From a virus, in the IMG/VR virus record IMGVR_UViG_3300021185_001142, positions 1 through 49,516 of that record: DNA of 49,516 nucleotides, one strand, 5' to 3'. A program made the position numbers and the translations under genes. The notes beneath the pieces were generated by a model. The model was not told where the DNA came from. It saw only the letters and a program-made list of their open reading frames with translations, and made no database searches. Within the stretch, counting starts at the first letter, position 1, and each line of letters starts with the position of its first letter. Positions 44,597 through 49,516 of this stretch are shown here, in pieces.

Positions 44597-45393
44597 ATAG
44601 CTTTAACGTAATTTAATCTTGTCTCTGCAATGTGGTCTTGATTCCAAACAGTACCGTGGCTTTTTACTTTAGCACTAATTGTAAAATCTTTATCAACTTC
44701 CCATATTTCTTTTGTACTAAAGAAACTAATACGGTTGCCGTCACTAGTGATAGCTGATACATTTAGTCCTGGATAACTCTGACTACTGTTTGCTTTGAGA
44801 ACAGTAATGTCTGCGAACACAAGTCCATCTTTGCGGGTTGATGTTAAGTGTACTGAATTTTCACTACGGTCAGTAACTTCCCGTTCCCATACTTTTTTAA
44901 CTGCATAAGTCGGTAGATAAGCGGCAACACCCCAATATTGCTTTGGTAATTTATCTGTAGTTGCAAGAATAGTTGCAATGCCACTTTCAAATTCATTCAT
45001 GTTCTCTGACATAATCTTAAACATGAAATCCATTTCAAGTTCTTTAATAATTTCTTTTGCCGCATTCATATGCTTTGGTTGTATTAAGTGTGGATAAAGA
45101 TGCAACACGCCGACTAGAATTTCTTTGTTAGGTAATTTCATTTGTAGATAACGACTACCCTCTGGAGTCTCGGCAAAACTATAAACTCCTTGGTCAACTT
45201 TTATATACTCACCTTCATTCATTTCGTTTGCAACTAGGGATGCCGCAATAACAGTTTCACGGTTCCAACCATTTTCTTCACGTTCCTTAATATCTTTATA
45301 GTCAACGCCCGAGTTGTCTAGTTGAAAGTTGTACTTGTGATGATAGAGTACGTTACGTTCAAAATGAGTGTGCTTATCACCTACATGTTCCAT
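44593..45393 (-). CDS. hypothetical protein with possible C-terminal OB-like domain
   Basis: A 266-residue protein. The start at 45393 (MEHVGDKH) is preferred over an ATG at 45420: AGAGG lies about nine bases upstream of the former, while the latter sits only seven bases from the -10 and would be leaderless. Residues near the C-terminus (ISAKVKSHGTVWNQDHIAETRLNYVK) follow a G/K-V-K-x-H...T-x-L-x-x-V-K pattern seen in small nucleic-acid-binding domains of phage proteins. The N-terminal 100 residues are unrecognised. Its position ahead of speD gives no clear hint. Confidence 0.65.
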   Translation of the reverse strand: MEHVGDKHTHFERNVLYHHKYNFQLDNSGVDYKDIKEREENGWNRETVIAASLVANEMNEGEYIKVDQGVYSFAETPEGSRYLQMKLPNKEILVGVLHLYPHLIQPKHMNAAKEIIKELEMDFMFKIMSENMNEFESGIATILATTDKLPKQYWGVAAYLPTYAVKKVWEREVTDRSENSVHLTSTRKDGLVFADITVLKANSSQSYPGLNVSAITSDGNRISFFSTKEIWEVDKDFTISAKVKSHGTVWNQDHIAETRLNYVKAI

Positions 45394-45426
45394 ACTATAT
45401 ACCTCTGCTGAATTAATCATAATATT

Positions 45427-45454
45427 ATATTAACACCTTTTTCATAGTTGTCAA
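45427..45454 (-). promoter_or_regulatory. sigma70-type promoter without the spacer motif
   Basis: On the minus strand, TTGACA (45454-45449), a 16-base spacer and TAATAT (45432-45427). It should start the transcript for the genes at 45393 down to 43271. The CGAATC element present in other promoters here is absent. Confidence 0.65.
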
Positions 45455-45456
45455 GT

Positions 45457-45855
45457 TTATGGGTGTAGCGGAAACAAACCCAAGATTGCATTAATAACAG
45501 GATCATCCTTATCACCAAATACATAACCACATGTATCAAGTGGTATGTGATGCACTACGTCTCCGTCTTGAATAGGATATGTTGGGTCGTGTACTATTCC
45601 ACAATGTGATAGATGTTTCTCTGCCATCATAATAGAAGATTGTAATTGGGCTTCATTGACACTTAGAACAAGAACTGTTCCGAAACCCTGCGTAGTCTCA
45701 TTAGACCACATATTAAACAATTCGTAATCAATCATTCCTCCCTCTTTTATATTGTGAACAAACTGATTACTGGCATGTGATGCCTGCGCCATTGCTTTAC
45801 CAGGGTTAAGACTATCTAAGTCATTACGCATTAGTATATAAAGTACCGGTGTCAT
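45457..45855 (-). CDS. peptidyl-tRNA hydrolase, PTH2 type
   Basis: A 132-residue protein of the Pth2 family, similar in size to archaeal/eukaryotic Pth2 cores. The N-terminal YILMRNDLDSLNPGKAMAQASHA carries the family signature (R/K-x-D-L...GK-x-x-A-Q-x-x-H/G-A). It would hydrolyse peptidyl-tRNA and recycle tRNA during heavy translation. Most bacteria use the unrelated Pth1, so the gene is of non-standard type for a bacterial host; phage copies are known. AAGGGA precedes the ATG. Its promoter (45888-45916) belongs to the CGAATC group. Confidence 0.85.
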   Translation of the reverse strand: MTPVLYILMRNDLDSLNPGKAMAQASHASNQFVHNIKEGGMIDYELFNMWSNETTQGFGTVLVLSVNEAQLQSSIMMAEKHLSHCGIVHDPTYPIQDGDVVHHIPLDTCGYVFGDKDDPVINAILGLFPLHP

Positions 45856-45878
45856 TTAGATTCCCTTTTAACTACGAA

Positions 45879-45886
45879 CATAAATA
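45879..45886 (+). promoter_or_regulatory. possible T4-late-like box CATAAATA
   Basis: CATAAATA on the plus strand lies 41 bases before the SGNH-like gene at 45927. It differs by one base from the GATAAATA boxes elsewhere. It overlaps the start region of the divergent PTH2 transcript. Confidence 0.35.
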
Positions 45887-45887
45887 T

Positions 45888-45916
45888 AGTATATAGTGAT
45901 TCGAACTATTTGTCAA
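45888..45916 (-). promoter_or_regulatory. sigma70-type promoter with CGAATC spacer motif (PTH2)
   Basis: On the minus strand, TTGACA (45916-45911), a 17-base spacer and TATACT (45893-45888). CGAATC is at 45903-45898, seven bases after the -35 and four before the -10. The -35 overlaps the ribosome-binding site (AAGGAA) of the divergent gene at 45927. Confidence 0.78.
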
Positions 45917-45926
45917 GGAATTTAAT

Positions 45927-47165
45927 ATGAGCAAAGACTGGTTACCAAAGCATAAGAAACTACAGCGATGGCAATATATGCGGGTAGATGATTGGGATGC
46001 TGAATGGAAAGCTCCAATGAGTGATTTTGAATTAGGGTTTTGGACAGTGAATGGATTTCATACGTTAGAAGATTCTCATGAACCCATTACAGACTTAAGA
46101 CCGTCAATACCTAGGCTAACGGGTATAATAGACTACGACACTCAAATAGGATGGCAAGTTGCTGAACCACCTGGAAAAAACCCGTACTGGTATTCTAATT
46201 GGAACGGTAGCGACCATCCAAAAAGATTTGATGATATGGCTTCTGTTATACCTGAAGGTTGGCGTTGGCATAACCAAAAAATAAAATACCGCAACAACAA
46301 GCAAGGCTTTCGATGTAATAAAGATTTTGATGAAATTGATTGGAAGAATAGTTATGTCATAACTGGCTGTTCGCATATTTATGGTATAGGACAACAACTG
46401 AATGAAACTATCGGAGAAATGATTAGTGAAAAAATTAAAGCACCAGTTATCAATCTCGCAATCGGTGGAACAGGCAACGGAGTTATATTACATAACTTAG
46501 TTCATTTAATTCGCAAGTATGGTAAACCAAAAGGCATATTCGTCTATTGGACATACCCAACTAGGTTCACACGGGTTCTTGGTTATGTAAAAGAAACTAA
46601 GGATGCATGGGGAATTGATATATCTCGTACTTGGTTACGTAGAGATATATTACCCGGAACAGACACACCAACAAATATAATAGAACCAGGTGAAAAAGTT
46701 GGACCGCTGATGAGAGAATTAGTTATTCCAGATGTAGATATGGTAAGCAATTCTAGGAGTTTCTATCAAAGAACCATAGCACAAGAAACGTTGTTTGCTA
46801 TAATGGGTGAAGAAAATGTATATCAACTACGTTGTGATAATCCCGGAAAAGTAACAGAAGAAGATGATCCTATCGATACAGATTTAACTACTATGTGTCC
46901 TAGCTGGACACATGATGTAATAAGAAATTGTATACAGATACCAAAACACCAAGCAGACACAACACTGCCGTGGGAAGAATTTAATAACAGTGATGGCTCA
47001 TTAAGTGATGCACAACTCTATGTATTAAATAAAATAAAAGCCAGAGATATAGGAGCGTATGAGCCTGAAGGTAACGGACCTATAGGCGGACATTGGGGTC
47101 CCATAATGAATAAAAAAGTTGCATTAAGGTTTGTTAAAAAATGGAGACACATAAATGAAGGGTAA
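45927..47165 (+). CDS. SGNH/GDSL-hydrolase-like protein
   Basis: A 412-residue protein. VITGCSHIYGIGQQLNET (about 148-165) is block I with the nucleophile Ser in GCS. INLAIGGTGNG gives the block II Gly and nearby Asn. IFVYWTYPTRF resembles the strand before block III, and GGHWGPIMNKKVA at the C-terminus supplies a candidate block V His. The first 140 residues (W-rich, DWLPKHKKLQRWQYM) form an unrecognised N-terminal region. SGNH enzymes often add or remove O-acetyl esters on glycans. It overlaps its paralogue by 11 bases, and AAGGAA lies before the ATG. Confidence 0.72.
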   Translation: MSKDWLPKHKKLQRWQYMRVDDWDAEWKAPMSDFELGFWTVNGFHTLEDSHEPITDLRPSIPRLTGIIDYDTQIGWQVAEPPGKNPYWYSNWNGSDHPKRFDDMASVIPEGWRWHNQKIKYRNNKQGFRCNKDFDEIDWKNSYVITGCSHIYGIGQQLNETIGEMISEKIKAPVINLAIGGTGNGVILHNLVHLIRKYGKPKGIFVYWTYPTRFTRVLGYVKETKDAWGIDISRTWLRRDILPGTDTPTNIIEPGEKVGPLMRELVIPDVDMVSNSRSFYQRTIAQETLFAIMGEENVYQLRCDNPGKVTEEDDPIDTDLTTMCPSWTHDVIRNCIQIPKHQADTTLPWEEFNNSDGSLSDAQLYVLNKIKARDIGAYEPEGNGPIGGHWGPIMNKKVALRFVKKWRHINEG

Positions 47166-48147
47166 TATAAATCCTGGTATAGATTTTTCAGATGCAAATC
47201 GTTATGTTAACTTAGGTATTGATTGGTTTTGTTGTAGATATAGTGAGAATGATTACCTAGATTCCACTGAGGAGTTAAACCATAAACGATTTTCTGAAAA
47301 GTTAGGAACAAGTTGGAAATATCATATATCAAAAAGGCCATTACAATACATACATAATGAAATAGGGTTCAGAGAAAAACCATTAAATACATTTGATATT
47401 GCTAATTCATTTGCAATATTTGGGTGTTCGCATATATATGGTACAGGTAATTACTACAATGATACAGTAAGTCAATTTCTTAAACAATATCTAGGTCATG
47501 ACTGTTTAAACTTTGGTGTAGGTGGGGCATCAACTACTACTGTATATAATAATTTATTAAAGTTCTTAAGTGTGAATGACACATGTAAAGGTATCGCAGT
47601 TGTATGGCCAAATGTTAATAGACTTACTAGTATATGGAGATATGCCGGAGATGAAGTTCATCAACGTTGGAGAAGACATGATGTGGTACCCGGAACTAAT
47701 AAACTAAACTACTGGTACCTTGACAAAGAGTTTAAGAGAAAACCAGAAGACGTTCATCCATCCATGCCCAGGTCTCATCATATAGATAATCCGCATAACA
47801 TTTATTTGATTAATTCATATCGTCTTGCAATACAGATGATTTGCAAAGAACGTAATATACCATTAGCTGAAATGTTTATAGATGATATCTTTGATAGTTA
47901 TCCGTGGCCTAATTGCGATATCAACGTGCCTCGAAGAACAGAACAAAATTTAACACAATGGTCTATGGGAGGCTATTGGCATGAAGTACCTGAAAGGGAT
48001 AGATGGTGGTTTGTAAACAATATGTATGCTAGAGATATATCAAGGATGGATACGAATGAAATACATAGGTTGTTAGCACATAGAGGGTGTGCAGTGAACC
48101 GAGGTATAGCAAAGTCGCTGAGTAATATATTTAATGAAGTGTCTTAG
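47155..48147 (+). CDS. SGNH/GDSL-hydrolase-like protein, paralogue
   Basis: A 330-residue protein. FAIFGCSHIYGTGNYYNDT (about 87-105) is block I; LNFGVGGASTTTVYNNL gives block II; AVVWPNVNRL resembles block III; LAHRGCAVNRGIAKSL near the C-terminus may be block V with its His. The GCSHIYGxG core is identical to that of the preceding gene, showing duplication, though the rest is diverged. Both also share RHDVVPGTNK / RRDILPGTDT segments after the core. A role in glycan ester chemistry alongside the sugar operons is likely but unproven. Its stop overlaps the end of the converging gene by 17 bases. Confidence 0.7.
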   Translation: MKGNINPGIDFSDANRYVNLGIDWFCCRYSENDYLDSTEELNHKRFSEKLGTSWKYHISKRPLQYIHNEIGFREKPLNTFDIANSFAIFGCSHIYGTGNYYNDTVSQFLKQYLGHDCLNFGVGGASTTTVYNNLLKFLSVNDTCKGIAVVWPNVNRLTSIWRYAGDEVHQRWRRHDVVPGTNKLNYWYLDKEFKRKPEDVHPSMPRSHHIDNPHNIYLINSYRLAIQMICKERNIPLAEMFIDDIFDSYPWPNCDINVPRRTEQNLTQWSMGGYWHEVPERDRWWFVNNMYARDISRMDTNEIHRLLAHRGCAVNRGIAKSLSNIFNEVS

Positions 48148-48349
48148 GGTCTCGTTCTATATACTTGTCAATGTAATCGTATTCGTCAAGTCCTTCTTCA
48201 ATAAAACCTAACTCAACACAACGATAGAACCCAGGTGAAGCCCACCCAGGAAACCCAAATACTTCTATTAACTGTATCAATTCATCAGAGGTCATTGCAC
48301 CACTTAGTTCATCAACATCTAATAACTTATTATTGTAAAGAATTTTCAT
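48131..48349 (-). CDS. small acidic hypothetical protein
   Basis: A 72-residue protein starting in an ATGA overlap with the gene upstream; an in-frame start five codons earlier is less likely. The sequence is acidic with an aromatic middle (VFGFPGWASPGFYRCVELG). No family is recognised. It is the last gene of the five-gene minus-strand operon; its end overlaps the converging SGNH-like gene. Confidence 0.6.
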   Translation of the reverse strand: MKILYNNKLLDVDELSGAMTSDELIQLIEVFGFPGWASPGFYRCVELGFIEEGLDEYDYIDKYIERDPKTLH

Positions 48350-48771
48350 TGTACTATTGTACATCTACCACCTTGGATCATTTTCTTTCCAGTCATATCG
48401 ATTGACTGTACTACTGAATATTCCAAAGTTTGTCTATTAACTGTGAATACCATGTATCCGTTTTGTATATCTACCCAGAAACTATATTCTGTTGGACTTG
48501 GTTGCACGTGTACTGGTATCCAATCTGTCCATTCGCCATTTGGTTTGCGTATCAATGGTCGTATAGATGCACGTTGTTGCACTGGTAACATGTAAACAGC
48601 TATTGCATAATCCATTGTTTCATCAAAGCCACACAACAGTTTAATTTCGGTTATGCTCTTTTTGTCTGGTAATTCTTCTGCACGTGCCATTGAGACAGTG
48701 CCACTTATAATCATAGCCCATACAGCCAGGACTAGGAGACCAGCAAATAAATTTCTAATTATGTGTTTCAT
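48346..48771 (-). CDS. exported hypothetical protein
   Basis: A 141-residue protein with a clear Sec signal peptide: KHIIRN, a hydrophobic stretch (about 8-26), then a likely cleavage after MARA (residues 28-31). The mature part is about 110 residues, beta-rich, with two Cys (CGFDET and the near-terminal GGRCTIVQ) that might form a disulfide in the periplasm. Function is unknown. It starts 12 bases after the stop of a small membrane protein and overlaps the next gene, suggesting a joint envelope role. Confidence 0.7.
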   Translation of the reverse strand: MKHIIRNLFAGLLVLAVWAMIISGTVSMARAEELPDKKSITEIKLLCGFDETMDYAIAVYMLPVQQRASIRPLIRKPNGEWTDWIPVHVQPSPTEYSFWVDIQNGYMVFTVNRQTLEYSVVQSIDMTGKKMIQGGRCTIVQ

Positions 48772-48783
48772 TCTAGTGCTTAT

Positions 48784-48945
48784 TTATTTTAGGAATAAAA
48801 TTAATAGTCCTAATGCGACAATCCAGGGCGCATATCGCCAACCGAATTTAACGGAGCCGACTATAACTGCTAGTACAACACCAACAGTTATCCCGGTAAT
48901 GATTAAGGGTTGAAGTGTATCCCAAAAAACTTGAAGTGAATCCAT
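48784..48945 (-). CDS. 53-residue membrane protein
   Basis: The frame begins MDSLQVFWDTLQPLIITG and continues with two hydrophobic segments (about 14-30 and 38-52) separated by KFGWRYAPW. It starts one base after the stop of the 65-residue gene (TAA then ATG) and has a stop at 48784-48786. Such coupling and the absence of any other frame in the 174-base gap support a real gene. A two-helix protein of this size could be a holin-like or envelope-stress protein, but nothing specific shows this. Confidence 0.65.
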   Translation of the reverse strand: MDSLQVFWDTLQPLIITGITVGVVLAVIVGSVKFGWRYAPWIVALGLLILFLK

Positions 48946-49143
48946 TTAGTGAATCCAATCATACACGGCTTCGTGCAAGAACGAACCGTTCTCATTGATT
49001 ACTTCTAACTGTTCTTCGGTAGCTTCAACGCCATCGATTTCAGCCTCTGAGATATATGCATCACAGAATTTAGGAGCATCAGCATAATCGATGCCCTCTA
49101 CACTCATTACATCTACCTTACTAAAGTCTATTTTTATTTTCAT
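48946..49143 (-). CDS. small acidic phage protein
   Basis: A 65-residue, strongly acidic protein preceded by a perfect AAGGAGG. The plan (KIKIDFSKVD, then DYADAPKFCDAYISEAEIDG, then EEQLEVINENGSFLHE) is one seen in small phage proteins of unknown function. A DNA-mimic or inhibitor role is conceivable from charge alone, but there is no direct support. Confidence 0.7.
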   Translation of the reverse strand: MKIKIDFSKVDVMSVEGIDYADAPKFCDAYISEAEIDGVEATEEQLEVINENGSFLHEAVYDWIH

Positions 49144-49153
49144 ATGTGCCTCC

Positions 49154-49450
49154 TTAAGCTACTTTACGTGTTATCATTGATTTGTGCAATCGAGTACTAC
49201 CTCGAAAGATTGGGTTATTACCAGCATTAGATACGTCTACTGTTGAACGATTGTTCTTGGTAATGACACCTTGCTTTAGTACCCCACCGTATTCCCATTC
49301 GATAGTATCACCAATCTTAAGTCCTGCGGCTTTTTGTTTACCTAGAAACGTTTGGTGTCTACGAAAATGGTCTGCTAGTACTGACAACTCACCACTAGAT
49401 TGTATACGGCTCAGAGCCACGATTGCATTTTCTAATTCTTTACTCATCAT
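49154..49450 (-). CDS. conserved-looking phage protein of unknown function
   Basis: A 98-residue protein with an N-terminal helix (about 1-38) and a small beta domain: GLKIGDTIEWEYGGVLKQGVI then KNNRSTVDVSN and a final RLHKSMITRKV strand. This SH3-like or Tudor-like barrel pattern occurs in small marine-phage proteins and might bind nucleic acid or protein. AGAGAGG precedes a double ATG, so either Met may start. It heads the five-gene operon. Confidence 0.7.
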   Translation of the reverse strand: MMSKELENAIVALSRIQSSGELSVLADHFRRHQTFLGKQKAAGLKIGDTIEWEYGGVLKQGVITKNNRSTVDVSNAGNNPIFRGSTRLHKSMITRKVA

Positions 49451-49483
49451 AGTATTAACCTCTCTTTTATTAACTATACTTAC

Positions 49484-49511
49484 AGTATAACACTGATTCG
49501 ATATTTGTCAA
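49484..49511 (-). promoter_or_regulatory. sigma70-type promoter with CGAATC spacer motif
   Basis: On the minus strand, TTGACA (49511-49506), a 16-base spacer and TATACT (49489-49484). CGAATC lies at 49500-49495, here five bases after the -35 and five before the -10. It drives the operon 49450 to 48131. The leader AGAGAGGTTAATACT matches those at 43207 and 39. Confidence 0.8.
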
Positions 49512-49516
49512 GTTTT

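Noticed and set aside
48781-48789. Late-type box AAATAAATA before the exported protein gene
   Set aside because: It overlaps the stop codon of the 53-residue gene and lies too close to the next ATG to leave a leader with a ribosome site.

Overview
This window looks like part of the genome of a T4-like marine myovirus (contractile-tailed phage). Three things support this: a gp25 - gp6 baseplate block followed by a giant tail protein; AT-rich, densely packed coding with 1-17 nt overlaps; and auxiliary genes typical of marine T4-like phages (clpP, speD, a PTH2-type peptidyl-tRNA hydrolase). The host cannot be read from the sequence. A low-GC marine bacterium is a reasonable inference. No stretch longer than 300 bases lacks a gene; the largest gaps are about 531-706 and 1310-1435. 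I see no tRNA, rRNA, CRISPR array or insertion sequence.

Layout. (1) 1-1375, minus strand: a partial gene, a small possible winged-helix protein and ClpP, each with a sigma70-type promoter, and hairpin terminators behind the last two. (2) 1402-17659, plus strand: virion genes. These are gp25, an enlarged gp6, a 2946-residue tail/baseplate protein carrying an inserted repeat array, a smaller structural protein and two paralogous tail proteins. T4-late-like GATAAATA boxes precede gp25 and the 223-residue protein. (3) 17663-38332, plus strand: one almost gapless run of 19 genes behind a sigma70-type promoter with nested palindromes. It encodes three GT-A-like glycosyltransferases, seven radical SAM proteins of two architectures, a sulfotransferase-like protein, an 880-residue glycosyltransferase-like/methyltransferase fusion, a small membrane protein, a GDP-fucose-synthase-like reductase, an SGNH-like protein and a DegT-type sugar aminotransferase, plus three orphans. 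(4) 38320-41394, minus strand: a converging, late-promoter-like operon for a cupin, an NDP-sugar C-methyltransferase, a sulfotransferase-like protein and an NDP-sugar epimerase. (5) 41397-45916, minus strand: a secreted FG-GAP/peptidoglycan-binding protein, a cytidylyltransferase-cupin fusion, SpeD, a tiny membrane protein, an unknown protein and PTH2. (6) 45879-48147, plus strand: two SGNH-like proteins. (7) 48131-49511, minus strand: five small genes behind one promoter.

How it may fit together. Regions 3, 4, the cytidylyltransferase fusion and the SGNH proteins read as one large phage-encoded system for making and decorating an unusual sugar or glycoconjugate: activation, keto-sugar epimerisation/reduction, C-methylation, transamination, sulfation, transfer, esterase-like trimming and radical SAM chemistry. 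No NDP-sugar 4,6-dehydratase is present, so the precursor probably comes from the host or from elsewhere in the genome. Its position directly behind tail genes suggests decoration of virion tail proteins or remodelling of the host surface; the sequence cannot decide between these. The seven radical SAM genes make this the most likely undescribed system in the window.

The minus-strand genes share an unusual promoter signature: a consensus -35, a fixed CGAATC in the spacer and a -10.
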